64,000 nucleotides of DNA from Eustoma russellianum (taxonomy: Eukaryota > Streptophyta > Magnoliopsida > Gentianales > Gentianaceae): NCBI GenBank assembly GCA_036186865.1, contig AP025057.1, positions 20,253,063 through 20,317,062 of the forward strand, written 5' to 3'. The position numbers and the translations under genes are program-made. Below are positions 43,846 through 54,528 of the stretch, in pieces (position 1 is the stretch's first letter; each line of letters begins with the position of its first letter). Under the pieces are notes generated by a model that saw only the letters and a program-made list of their open reading frames with translations, had not been told where the DNA came from and did not search any database.

Positions 43846-44240
43846 TTTAGCTGGTCAAATAAGTGAAACGGAAGAAGTTTTATGTTAAGTCAACATGCAA
43901 ATGATCCATCTGAAATTATTTCTCTAATATACTACTTCGATGGTGACACATATGATACGCCAAATTTGGGGTTGTGAGCAACCGATTTACCCCAAAGGAA
44001 CTAAAATAGTAACAACGTCATTGCTATTCAACTGAACTTTGCTACGGTCGTGGGAAGCAAAATATGAAATAAGAAAATCAATCAATCATCTAAAGTATTT
44101 AAGCTACTAATGTTTCCCACTCTACTTGTTTCTCTAGGATGTTTTTCTCTATTTTTATATCCCACTCCGATCCAATAAACTAGAAAATACACATAATCAA
44201 AAAGAAAAGATTCACAAAACTGATGACTGGAAAAAAGAAA
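43846..44240. other. Spacer between LINE3 and the ATL-like gene
   Basis: 395 bases of AT-rich DNA with no ORF or repeat recognised. It is downstream of the minus-strand ATL-like gene and should hold its 3' UTR and poly(A) site. No single signal stands out. Confidence 0.6.
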
Positions 44241-45845
44241 CTACAGATTGGATGAAAAAGATGAATGAACCACCTTAGTTTGCTTCACAGACCCCACAAG
44301 CCGAAGAAATGTTTTCCTTGTAAAAGAAGGCTGATTTGCTTGGCAATCCACACAATTGCACCCCTGCATTTCAACATCATTAGTAAATTCACCCCCTCCA
44401 TTTGGCCACCTATCAATGTTTACCTCCGACACTGTCCTAGTACCCAAACCACCACCGCTACCGCCAACTCCACCACCAATCTTGGCCTTAGATTCGTCAC
44501 CAGCCACCACCACATTCCCCTGAAAAGGGAATCTAAGTGAAACTGCACGCCTAGATGTCTCACCTAAAGCTAAATTAGACTGCTTCTCCCCTTCCTCCCT
44601 TACCCAAATTTCCGAAATTGAAAAACTTTTCCTTTTGCCACCTCCTATTGCCTTGTAATCAGCATCATAACAAACACTTCTTCCACCACCTTGAAAGTCG
44701 TTACTCACAGGATATGAGATCCTGTTGCTAGTAGTACACGAGATTCGAGGCGTGACGGTAGTAATGTTACCATCACCATGATTTCCAAGGCTTTTAAAAG
44801 CATCAAAACCAATGAATTCTCTTCTTGAATCCCATCCACATTCTGATATTGTTGACCTGTGACATGGCATCAATGGCAAAGTAGGTTTTTTGTTAATTGA
44901 TGGCTTCTTCATTGGTGTCCTAATTGGAACTTGCAAAGATGAATTCTCATCCAATACATATGCAAAAGATCCCATAGAAAAACATCTCCTCTCCTCCACA
45001 TTTTTCTCACTACTACATTCCCCTGTTCCTCCATCTACCTTCCTAAACTTCCCAAGCTTTACTTGCACAATTTTTTCGCCCGAACCCATCAAGATTTTCG
45101 GATTCTCCTCCTCGTTAACCTTAATTTCACATGATTTTCTGAAAAGATCTGAAAGGGGCACCCTTGTTTCAGTATCCCAATGAGCACTAACATTATGGGA
45201 TTCTGTTCTTACAGATGAACTGTTAGTGTTTTCCGCTACAATTTCTCTTGAACTCTCATTTCCAGATTCAAGAACAAGAACAATAGGCGAGAAATTACGG
45301 TGGGATGAGAAATCAACAAGCAAGCTGGCTCTACAAAGTGGGCAAGTGGAGTGAGACAAGAGCCATGTATCTATACATTCCATGTGAAAAGCATGGTTAC
45401 ATTTTGGGAGCAATCTGAGGTTATCTTCAGGCTCAAATTCAGACAAACATACCGCGCAATCGAACGGATTTTTCACACCAATTATGGCTCTGTAGCTGAA
45501 CACAGGGAGGTTATCAATGTAGGATTGATCAACACCTGCATCATGGAGGTGGAAAAGTTGCTGCAATTGGCCTTGAAGGGCAGTAACATCATCCATTTCA
45601 TCAGGGTCCCTTCTTGGAGGTCTTAGTAAGAATCTAACAAGCAGATGAAGTAATCCAGAGATGAAGAAGATAATGGCTAAGATTATTATGATTAGTAGTA
45701 TGCTTGGGCTTACTTTATCATTCAAATTGAAGCCACTAGATTCAAGACTTGAAGGAGGAGATGGTGGTGGCTGAATTACAAATATTGGCTGTTGTGTTGG
45801 AGAATCAAATCTTGTCTCTTTGATCTCCATTAGAAGCCAATTCAT
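44241..45845 (-). CDS. RING-H2 finger E3 ubiquitin ligase, ATL family (ATL13-like), 534 aa
   Basis: The only clear host gene. Single exon, as usual for ATLs. Residues 1-45: Pro/Ser-rich start. About 46-72: one membrane segment (SPSILLIIIILAIIFFISGL). About 104-116: GVDQSYIDNLPVF, the GLD-like motif region. RING-H2 at 130-171: Cys130, Cys133, Cys149, His151, His154, Cys157, Cys168 and Cys171, with Trp161 for E2 contact (spacing C-x2-C-x15-C-x-H-x2-H-x2-C-x10-C-x2-C). The long tail is Ser-rich, with a KRKSFSISEIW motif and a Gly run. Expected role: membrane-bound ubiquitin transfer to unknown targets. ATL13 likeness rests on the FDCAVCLSEFEPED and DTWLLSHSTCPLC context and is from memory. An alternative start is Met6. 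Confidence 0.9.
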   Translation of the reverse strand: MNWLLMEIKETRFDSPTQQPIFVIQPPPSPPSSLESSGFNLNDKVSPSILLIIIILAIIFFISGLLHLLVRFLLRPPRRDPDEMDDVTALQGQLQQLFHLHDAGVDQSYIDNLPVFSYRAIIGVKNPFDCAVCLSEFEPEDNLRLLPKCNHAFHMECIDTWLLSHSTCPLCRASLLVDFSSHRNFSPIVLVLESGNESSREIVAENTNSSSVRTESHNVSAHWDTETRVPLSDLFRKSCEIKVNEEENPKILMGSGEKIVQVKLGKFRKVDGGTGECSSEKNVEERRCFSMGSFAYVLDENSSLQVPIRTPMKKPSINKKPTLPLMPCHRSTISECGWDSRREFIGFDAFKSLGNHGDGNITTVTPRISCTTSNRISYPVSNDFQGGGRSVCYDADYKAIGGGKRKSFSISEIWVREEGEKQSNLALGETSRRAVSLRFPFQGNVVVAGDESKAKIGGGVGGSGGGLGTRTVSEVNIDRWPNGGGEFTNDVEMQGCNCVDCQANQPSFTRKTFLRLVGSVKQTKVVHSSFSSNL

Positions 45846-45858
45846 AATGTCCTAAATC

Positions 45859-45882
45859 AAAAAAAAAAAAAAAAAAAAAAAA
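45859..45882. repeat. A24 mononucleotide run in the ATL leader
   Basis: 24 A on the plus strand, so poly(T) 13 bases upstream of the ATL start codon on the gene strand. Likely in the 5' UTR and length-variable. Confidence 0.85.
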
Positions 45883-47829
45883 CTAGCTATCATGGTGCTG
45901 AATTTAGGCTATACAATCCCATCTGAAAAATGAAGAAATCTAGGGAGCCTTCTTAGAAAGAAAATGCCAAAAAGATTTTGTGTGATACAAAAGCAAGGGT
46001 TCTTAGAAAGATTTTCAGGAAGTTCTCTCTGTTATTTTTCTAAGAAAAGGCTACAGCGGAAGTCAAATTCAGAATTGAACAGTGTGTGTATGTGAGGAGA
46101 AAGGCTAAGAAAAAGTTGGTTGAAGATGTAATAAATGTTATACAAACTGGAAGGAGGTAGGGGATTTTGAATTGAGGGCAATAAATCAATAGCAGAGAAA
46201 GAGCTAATTTGTTGAGCCATTTATGGAATGGCATGCTTTCGATTTCTAATGGAAATAAGGATATATTTTTTTTTTCACTTTGGAATATGATGGAATAAAG
46301 CAAAATGACTCACTAAATTTGGTGCGCTTCTTAATTTGTGAAGTAACGTTAATCCATACAGTTTGACGTAATTTTCATTAGGGTCATCAATAAACAGTTT
46401 CTTTGTGTTTCTAACATATGAATATGATTGCGTACATCCATCCACCTCATACGCTGCCATAGGTGAAAGTCTCTAAGGCAATAGGGTAATGTTGTTGTTG
46501 TTGTATTATTTATTGAAGGTAATAGACAGTCAATTTTTACTGTTATTTTTAAAATTCAGACTCGCGTCTACTCAAATTAGATGTCAGAATTCAATTCAGT
46601 GAGATTTTTAAAGACTTAAATTTAGTGTTTGGCAGGTGACGCCTTTATGAACTCATCAAATGCAAAGCCCTTTTTTGGTTGACTTGTAACCAGCAAGTCC
46701 TCATCAACTTCAATGCATATTTAAGTCTTTGCACTTGAAAAAGCCATTTCTCCAGCTAATAAAACAAATATAAAAATTGCATGATGAACTCAATGCATGC
46801 ATTTCGTTGCTGTGTGGCTATATTTTATTGGGGTTTTATTTTGTCATATCTAAACTACTGCTTAAATTCCGCTTGCAAAAGCTTCTATTCCAAATCTATT
46901 TTTCTGGCTTTATGGAACCTTCAGGGTTTTTTTTTTTTTTTTTTTTTGGCTAACAATTTAACGTCAAAGTCAAAAATCATGGGCAGGAAACAAGGGTAAC
47001 TTTTGGGTGCAATCTTTTTGTTGTCCTTTTGTGATGGAAATTTAAGGATAAAAGGGAAGTCAACGTGTATTTTACTGTAAAGCGTTGTCTAGTAGACAGA
47101 ACACATACTTTCACTTGTTTTTTTTCCTATTTCAAAATCCAACTTACTTTTTGTGCTGCCTTAAGAACAGTCAAACGAGAAACCAAATCAACAAATATAA
47201 AGCAATAAACAAATATTGAGCATCAGTCTTCTTTACACTAGTTACTGTTTTCTTTTTTCCTTCAAGCATCATCAAATTGACCATGGTTACTTTGTTAAAT
47301 TAGTAATTGGGTTGAGACATTGTTACAAAAAGATGCATTTCAAACCATGACATGAGCAGCGTATGAGTAATATTGTTATTTAAGCCTGAAGGTCAAAGGC
47401 TTGTATCCGACAAAATTGGATGTTAAGTTATATGACCGGTTTGTACTGGACTTATTGTATGAGTTGTTTGGCAGTGCCTTAACAATCTAGAAGGTCGTTG
47501 CGTTTCTGATTTATATCTTCCACATGGTTTCATTAGGTTGGAACAAAAAAAAAAAACTCCCGAGCCAAGGATTTGGTCATCTGTTCGAGAAATTGACCCT
47601 GGTTGGACTCCAAGCTGGAAGGAGCTTTAACACTTCTATTTGTATTTGTTTTTAGGGGCAGCTCCTTAACACTCAAGTACAACCGGCATTGCGTAGTCTT
47701 TCATCAGTTGGAGGTATTTGATTTTCGTTTAACACGTAATTGATTATTATTTAATGAAATTAGTGAAAATAGAAGTGAAGATTAAGTTAGCAAAAGCCTG
47801 TTTTAAATCATTAGTGTGAAAAAATACTG
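45883..47829. other. ATL upstream region and unassigned DNA
   Basis: No credible gene on either strand. The first kilobase should contain the leader and promoter of the minus-strand ATL-like gene, but no convincing TATA box could be picked. There is a T21 run at 46927-46947 and an A12 run near 47547. Short ORFs at 46032-46460 have no recognisable domain. Confidence 0.55.
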
Positions 47830-48362
47830 CAAATTCAAAAAAAGGTCTGGAAGGCCCTATTCAACCAGGAATTAAACATTTTGCATGGAGGCTGTTACAT
47901 AATTCTCTCCCAACTGGAGACAACTTGCAGAAAAGGGGACTTGCTCTCTCTTACTATGCTCTTTGCGGTGCTAGAGAAACTATGATGCATCTTTTTCGAC
48001 ATTGTTTTCTACCTAAGGCCATTGCAAAACTGCCAGGAACAATGACACGCTGGTTCTCTGTCATAACAACAAGCCTACTGGAGCTTCTATGCTTGATATC
48101 AAAGACTGAAGATAAGATTGAGTTCCCTAAATTTCTTTGTCACTTATGGTTTATGTAGAAAGCCAGGTGCTCATACATTTTTGAAAAGAAAAATGTCAGG
48201 CCCTCATCTTTAGTAATCCACGCAGAGTGTGCCGCTTCAGAATACATTGATATTGTCCTCAAAGTTCGTTCTCGGCACGAAGACTCCACGTTAGACAACA
48301 AATGGTGCACATCCGAAGGAGAATATATTAAAATCAATGTTGATGGTCTATCAACTCGGGTA
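47830..48362 (+). pseudogene. LINE4 relic, piece 1: zf-RVT and start of RNase H
   Basis: About 47853-48040 encodes GIKHFAWRLLHNSLPTGDNLQKRGLALSYYALCGARETMMHLFRHC, a zf-RVT zinc-ribbon as in plant LINE ORF2. Then a linker with a stop at 48156-48158, then EGEYIKINVDGLSTR at about 48316-48360, the first strand of RNase H with its Asp. It is interrupted at 48363 by solo LTR G. The 5' border is not resolved because the upstream half is missing or too diverged. Confidence 0.8.
48358..48362. repeat. Target-site duplication of solo LTR G, left copy
   Basis: GGGTA, repeated at 49482-49486. Confidence 0.85.
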
Positions 48363-49481
48363 TGTTAGAAACTGTAATCAAAACCAGCGTACTGTGTGTG
48401 TTTGTGTAAATTGACAAAACCACAAGCAAAACCGAGGCGAGTCTAAGGACTCTGTCCTTAGGACGAATTGCTCCGGTATACTGTGCGCAACTAGTGAAGC
48501 AAACGTCTCCCAGGATACAATGGCAAACAGTTCACACGAGCGGCACTGCAGCGTAGGAACTCATCAAACCTGTAAATGCACTGACTTCACGATCACTAGA
48601 AAGAATGAATGCAGCAGTATGTATGCGAGGAAGAAAGCAGAAGAAATTTTCACAGTGTGTAGAGGTCTGGAGAAGCAGGCCTTTAAATAAGAGGGAAGGA
48701 AAAGAGCGGTTGAAATCAGTTTTCGATCTCAGCCGTCGGATCTAACAGTTTTCATCCACGGCCGTTAGATCGTAAACCGCAGCGGTCTTAAACGTAGACC
48801 GTCAGATGAAGAAACTGCTGCCAGATGCGATCTCAGCCTTTTAGATCATAATCCGTGTAGACTGCGATCTACAACCGCTAGATCTTGCAACGGTTATGAT
48901 CAGAAATATTTCAACAGTTGGATCACTTGATTTATTTTTCTGGAAAAATGTAAAAGAAAATTTCTCCAAAAAGGTAAGGACCAGCCAGGCCCACGAGCCC
49001 ACGAGCCAAGCCGGGCCGGCCGAACGGGTGGGCGGCGACGGCGTGCGCGCGCGTGTGGTGCTCTGCCTTGCCTGAGCTAGGTCCTGCATCCGTCAAAAAC
49101 TTCTAATGCCCTAAGGGCACACTTAAAAGTGACCAAACTAGCACTATATATGAATGCTAATGCACTTCATGTGAGCAATGTGGTATTCACACAAGTTGAT
49201 GATGTGGCTTCTTCTTATGTAGCCACATCACCTATTTTTCATTTTTCTCACATTTTTACTCCCACTTTGAGCATTAATTTCTCATTCACTCGGAATTGAA
49301 TGATTCGAAAGCCTAAATTCATCTACTCGTTACGTAGATAATTTAGAAGCCATTAGTTTTCGGTTTTGATTAACAAACACTAATCATAATTAAGCTCAAA
49401 GTATGGTATTAGTCAATTTTTGACAAACCCACTTGTCCAAAAAAATTTCCTTCCTTCTAATTCTTTCCAACTTCTCCAACA
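48363..49481 (+). repeat. Solo LTR G (1119 bp) inserted in the LINE4 RNase H
   Basis: Starts TGTTAGAAAC and ends CTTCTCCAACA, with the perfect 5-bp TSD GGGTA, exactly interrupting the RNase H coding of LINE4. TG...CA ends, size and TSD fit a copia solo LTR, but strand is assigned only from a TATA-like TTTAAATAAGAG near 48680. Inside are a degenerate run of CCGTTAGATC motifs (48732-48924) and a GC-rich block (48985-49070). No gene inside. It is not related by eye to the B-E family. Confidence 0.82.
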
Positions 49482-49724
49482 GGGTATGGTATCAATGGGA
49501 GTTACCTTTTGTGACAGGCATGGCATAGTGCTGCAAGCATTTCCAAAGCCTCTTCGAAGGACTTCTGAGACAGAGAACGTTGAACTACAAGCCATCTTAG
49601 AATGCCTTAAGCAATCATTTATTTACGGCTTCACCTTGATTATTATGGAGAGCGACTGCTTGGCTGCTATTCAGAAATTGACATATGACGAAGATGACCT
49701 TTTATTGAATGGTCTTTTAGTAGA
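49482..49724 (+). pseudogene. LINE4 relic, piece 2: RNase H core
   Basis: Resumes with MVSMGVTFCDRHGIVLQAFPKPL, NVELQAILECLKQSFIYGFTLIIMESDCLAAIQKL and NGLLV: the RNase H core with the catalytic Glu (ELQA) and Asp (ESDC). Relative to piece 1 the frame is shifted. It is broken at 49725 by the MITE. Confidence 0.85.
49716..49724. repeat. 9-bp target-site duplication of the MITE, left copy
   Basis: TTTAGTAGA, repeated exactly at 49907-49915. Confidence 0.85.
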
Positions 49725-49906
49725 GAGTTGGGATCTCCTAACCCACTTTCCTCACCCCCTTTGTGATCACGCGACACGTGGCAGCAAATGGGGGTGGTGA
49801 GGCTAGATGCGGGTGACTCTCATCTAGCCTCACCACTCTCCTTGCTGCCACGTGTCGCGCGGTCACGCGTTACCGCACCCCATTTGCGGTGAGGGGATCC
49901 TATCCC
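49725..49906. mobile_element. MITE of Mutator type (182 bp, foldback)
   Basis: The ends GAGTTGGGATCTCCTAACC and (reverse complement of the right end) GGGATAGGATCCCCTCACC form imperfect terminal inverted repeats. The inner arms CGACACGTGGCAGCAA and TTGCTGCCACGTGTCG pair well, and GTGGTGAGGCTAGATG pairs with CATCTAGCCTCACCAC, leaving a loop near 49809-49819. So nearly the whole element folds into one hairpin. Nine-base TSDs are the mark of Mutator-like elements. It has no coding capacity. Each arm carries a G-box (CACGTG). Confidence 0.85.
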
Positions 49907-50119
49907 TTTAGTAGATGCTATTTTATCTTTAACTCGATGTTTCGATAATGTAGTATTCTCCCATGTCAAAAGAGCTGGGAATATCTGAGCTCACCTGCTA
50001 GCCTGACTAGGCTTACTCATTCACAACTTTTTAGACTGGTTTGGCAACTTATTACGTGATGTATCTACAGTCTTGGCGAATGATTTAGCATAAATAAAAT
50101 GTCTTTTATGCTAAAAAAA
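49907..50119 (+). pseudogene. LINE4 relic, piece 3: RNase H end and A-rich tail
   Basis: Continues after the MITE with VDAILSLTRCFDNVVFSHVKRAGNI, a stop, then AHLLA: the usual FxHVxRxxNxxAHxLA end of RNase H. About 120 bases of 3' UTR with AATAAA near 50093 lead to an A7 run at 50113-50119, the likely LINE tail. Confidence 0.8.
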
Positions 50120-50162
50120 TTCAGGAGTGCAGATATCAAAAAAATTCAGGAGTGCAGATATC
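50113..50162. repeat. Perfect 25-bp tandem duplication at the LINE4 tail
   Basis: A7 followed by TTCAGGAGTGCAGATATC, twice in a row (50113-50137 and 50138-50162) without a mismatch. It lies at the point where the LINE tail meets flanking DNA. Confidence 0.9.
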
Positions 50163-51758
50163 ATTCATTTTATTAGTCTTAGTCTTATTAAGGGAAAAAC
50201 AAATAACTGAAAAGGGAACGCTCCGCACTCCATTCGCAAGAAAGGAAGTCAATAACCTTTTGCTACAACACTTCTTTACTCCCCTGCTTTTATTTTTGAC
50301 ATAATGACGGTTACTCTAACACCGATTTTGAGGTCATTACTCACTTTAGTTTAACTTTTTTCCTAAAGAGAAAGCCTTAAATTATTTATGACAAATAACA
50401 CTTTCTAATAATTTTTAAAAAATCAACGCTGGAATTTTTAATCATACCATGATAAGGAGTGTGAAACACCGTCATCACGTGAAAATTTTCAAATATATTG
50501 AAGCTTGGATTTTCATACTTAACATAAGGTTTCTAAATCGTAGAAGATGTCTTTTCATTTATCAAGCTATAAATGCACGTCGAATTACTCAAAAACATTA
50601 AACATGCTTATATCAACAACCACCACATTAATCATTCGACATAAATTCTCAAATCACACTTGCCTCTAAAATTAGACATCATTCATAAATTTATTTCAAT
50701 TTCATTATACACCATGTTCGTGGTGAATCAGAAACCACCTTCACGGTGTTCAAGAGCACCGAATTGAGTTGCCTTAATATTTACCAAGTTATACATATCT
50801 AGTGCATCTAAACATAGTCAACACAATGAATATGGTACATCTGTTAATAACCGACATTTTTCATCTCTTAGAAAACGCTTCTCCAATATTTATATAGTCA
50901 TTTAACACCATGCACGCGTTATACAACTATCGCATAAGAACATTGTTTTACGATTTTGATTCGCATCACTAGATCTTCTTGGACTACCTTTTGTCAAATT
51001 CGTTTAGTTCAATTACTAACGAAATGACATAAAATAACCAATAGGAGTATTATAGAACTACAACAAATCAATAGCCATTTTTGTGAAGACTACAAGTTGT
51101 CACACAAGATCCCAAAATATAACTTTGGAAAACGAACATGAAGAGGCCACACTATCAATGAAAATCTCTCAGACGCTAAATCTAAAATCCAACGTTTCAC
51201 AGAGCTATTTAATCAAACATGTGATCCATCAAAATAAGATGGTGTTTCTTCTCCTATGAACACAAACATTTGCTGCACCAATCAACATTGAGTAAACATA
51301 TCTTTCCTTGACAACACTATTATATCTAGTCACATACTTAGAGGTCCTCAACTTTTGTTCTGTATTTATAGATATGTACGCGTATTTCATCTATAATTTC
51401 CACCTCTATTCGATGTAAAGTTCAGTAGAATGAACCGTACAAAATTCAATATGCACTTGTTAATTTAGAAGCATATTTAATTGCAAGTAACAAGTTAAAC
51501 AATTCTTATTTGTTTATATGAGTTCCTGAAATATTTCATTCATGTTGACTCTTAGGTTGATTGTGCAAAAAACCATTAGGTATAGATGTTGAGTAGTGTT
51601 TCACCTATCCCAACAATCCGAGTTCAAACCTAATAGGCTGATTGAATGTGTTGTATTTTTTCCGTTACACCATAGCTACTGTGAACATGGCACCATAATA
51701 CACTGTTCTGTTAACGTGAGCGTCCAAAATCCTAAATTAAAATGTCTATATATAAATA
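50163..51758. other. Unassigned AT-rich stretch
   Basis: About 1.6 kb between the LINE4 tail and element F. No ORF with a known domain, no LTR, TIR or tandem array recognised on either strand. It may be host intergenic DNA or an old unrecognised repeat. Confidence 0.5.
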
Positions 51759-52683
51759 TGTTGAAGAAGAAGTCTGCAGAAATAAACACAGTGATCACCA
51801 AGCTGAGGAGACTAGCTGAAGTGAACAGAAACCAGTGACTAGCCGAGCTGAAGTGCTAAACTGAAGTGAGGCAGAAATAGAAGAAGTACCGGACCGAGGT
51901 GCCAAGCCGAGGTGAGGTCAGAAGTACTCGAGATGAGAAGAAGTGCCGAGGTGACAGAAAGCAGTGGCGAAGTGAAACGATGCAATGTTGAGGTGATGAG
52001 ATAAAGCGTCAAGGTGAAAAGTGTTGGAATCTAGATGGAGTACCAAGCCAAAAGAAAAAGTGTCAAAGTAAACTAAAATGAGGAAAGACCGAGGTAATGA
52101 AGTATCTAAGCTAAAGGAAAGAATGTCGAAGCCGAGGTGACAAAGTGAAGGAACTAAAGGAAAATAGCAATAACGGATGCCAAGCTGAGGAGACGAGGTG
52201 AAGGAATAAACAAATGCACCAAGCTGCGCTGGGCAAAACAACAACAGCAGAACAAAGATTAACAGCAGCAACAAAGACAGCATTACCGAGCTAAAATATT
52301 TAGATAAATAAGAAGCCTCAGAGGCAGCTCTGAAGAGATAAACAGAGGAATAATATTTATACGAATATACTGTACATATATCCACTAGCTCAGTGGACCA
52401 ATAAAAAATTGTAAATAAGAATATAGCCGTTAGAAATACCCATTGGTGTCTTACCTCTTCTACGCCTTATAAAAGACAAACTCATGTACTTTCATAAGTG
52501 TGGTTCTGCGATGAAGAACTCAAAGTCTGAATAAAATTATTACACTATTCAGCCTCCAATTCAACTCTTCTATTTTACAATTCATTCTTCCAAATTCTAC
52601 AATGTGTGGTACTCAAATGATCTTCTAAATGCTTTAAACATGCTTCTGCATTTTCCATACTCTGCAACTCCAAAAATTCAACA
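51759..52683 (+). repeat. 5' LTR of element F
   Basis: 925 bp, TGTTGAAGAAGAAG to AAATTCAACA, followed by the PBS. The first 600 bases are rich in repeated words such as AGCTGAAGTG, CCGAGGTG and GCCGAG. CTTATAAAAGAC near 52467 is a TATA-box candidate. Long minus-strand frames here (51918-52385) mirror those of the 3' LTR (55483-55914) and are repeat-driven, not genes. Confidence 0.88.
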
Positions 52684-52696
52684 TGGTATCAAAGCC
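52684..52696 (+). promoter_or_regulatory. Primer binding site of element F
   Basis: TGGTATCAAAGCC, one base different from the tRNA-Met complement TGGTATCAGAGCC, directly after the LTR. Confidence 0.85.
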
Positions 52697-52698
52697 AT

Positions 52699-52894
52699 GA
52701 GTGTAGAAAAAGAAGAAGAAGAAGAAGCAGTGAAGAGAATACGTCAGGCCAACATTTTTTCTCCTCTATTTGAAAACTATGTCTTTAGACAAACTCACCT
52801 GGCCAAGTTTTTATCAATTGCTAAAACGCTTTCTTCAAAGCTCCTCACTGTTTGTCTTCATACTATTTTTCAAATGTATTTCTCTAGGCTATAA
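52699..52894 (+). other. Short ORF after the PBS of element F
   Basis: MSVEKEEEEEAVKRIRQANIF..., about 64 codons starting 2 bases after the PBS, where gag would begin. The Glu run is reminiscent of retrotransposon gag starts, but no domain is recognisable. It is possibly a gag stub. Confidence 0.35.
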
Positions 52895-54130
52895 AGAGTC
52901 ATTTCTTTGGGCAGAAATCTTCATCTCTGGGCTATGAAGAGCCAGTGCCTCAGGCAGAAAACTTCATCTGCACATGTTTTTTAAAATCTTTTTACAAGTT
53001 ATGAAGGGCCTTGGCCTTGTGCTGAAATCTTCAACCATACACAACTTTAATTTTTTTGTTTTATAACAGGTTGTGAAGAGACTTGGTCTTTGTGCTGAAA
53101 TCTTCTAATTTTCAAATCTTTTTTCAATAGGTTGTGAAGGATCTTAGTCTTGAGCTGAAATCTTCAAATTCAAACATTTTTTAAATCTTGTTTTTCAAAC
53201 AGGCTGAGGAGAGCTGAAATCTTCTCAAAAGGTCTTGAAAAACCTTAACGCCGAGCTGAAATCTTCACTGGTTTTGAAGAACATTAGCTGTCGAGCTGAA
53301 ATCTTCAAAGACTTGAGCCAGTTCTTGTAAAGTCTTACTTCTTGATTGCTGCACTAAATCTTTTGAACGAGGAAAAGACATTCATTCACCTCTGTTGCTT
53401 GGAAGTTTCTCCAGCCGCAAATCCTTTGGATGTCTTCTTCTCAGCTGACTGTGCAAATGTTTTTTAACACTTGTAAATATTTTTTCTAAACTGTGTTGAT
53501 CTGCCTTTGAAGAGCCTTGGCATGTCCGAAATCCTCTGTTCTTTAAACTAGCCTGGAAGAATATTGGTTTTATACTAATATCTTCTGTTCCTAAAAGGCA
53601 ATAAGAGCCTTGGCCACGAGGCTGAAATCTTAAACAAAGGCCACAATACCTTAATATCAAACAACTTGTTATCCAAAAACAAGATTGATTTCCTGTTCTT
53701 CAGAGATTGACCTGAATGCCATATTTTCGAAAAACTTTGTACACATATTTTTACTTCAATGTCGGCATAAGTGCCATTTCTTAAACTTTGTATATAAAGT
53801 TTCTTGAGGACGGTCAAAGTGTCATCTCTTCAAGAATCACCTTAATATTGAGGAGGGCCGAAGTGCCACACTCAAAAATCTTCGAAAGTCATAGAGCCGA
53901 GGTTGTATTTCACACTCTTCCAAAGACATTGAGCTGAGGTCGTATACTAACAATGGATTTTAAGCCTTCAAAAGCCAAAATACCATTTCTTCATTAGACT
54001 AGAAGAGTCTTGGCTGCATAGCTGAAATCTTCTTGTTAGGCCATCTATAGAGCCTTTGGCATAGTGCAGAAATCTAGCTCTTCACTTGGCATGAAGAGCC
54101 TTTGCAGTAATGCCGAAATCATCTTAGATT
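52886..54130 (+). repeat. Degenerate array of hairpin-like units inside element F
   Basis: At least ten diverged copies of a roughly 40-base unit of the form TGAAGAGCCTTGG...GAGCTGAAATCTTC. Clear copies start near 52933, 52999, 53073, 53133, 53235, 53275, 53515, 53589, 54004, 54050 and 54099. In many units the start (TGAAGA) can pair with the end (TCTTCA), so each could form a small stem. Spacing is irregular (about 40-90 bases). The unit word GAGCTGAA recurs in the LTRs. Confidence 0.75.
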
Positions 54131-54483
54131 GCTAAAATGACATGAAATGCTTATTTTTGAACTCATATTGCTGCCACTAAAGACTCCTTTGTTTCTAAAC
54201 TCAAATAGCATCAAAGAATATTTCAAAACATACGAATTTTTTCTGAACTATGCCATTTAGCCTTTTAAAATATGTTTTGCATCACTTGGGTATTCTCAAA
54301 CCCTCTTTCTCTCTCTCATTTTCCTTTCTTCCCATCTTCTGAAATCTGAATGAAAAAGGGAAGAAGATAAGTACGGAGGAGAAAGAAGAAAAGAGTGATG
54401 TGATAGCACAAGTGAGAGCGACTTGTCTTATCATAGCATGCCCACTTGTCCATTTGCCTACTTAAGAATTTATCTTTTAAAAT

Positions 54484-54528
<45 letters not shown>

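Noticed and set aside
46032..46460. Short minus-strand frames upstream of the ATL-like gene, possible uORFs or second gene
   Set aside because: Low-complexity Leu/Phe/Ser content, no domain, and no clear relation to a transcript start.
50163..51758. Possible Helitron or other DNA transposon
   Set aside because: No terminal hairpin with a CTRR end, TIR or TSD could be identified by reading.
51918..52385. 155-codon minus-strand frame rich in Leu, Phe and Ser
   Set aside because: It recurs at 55483-55914 in the other LTR of element F and is antisense to repeated AAGTG/GAGGTG words, so it is a repeat artefact.
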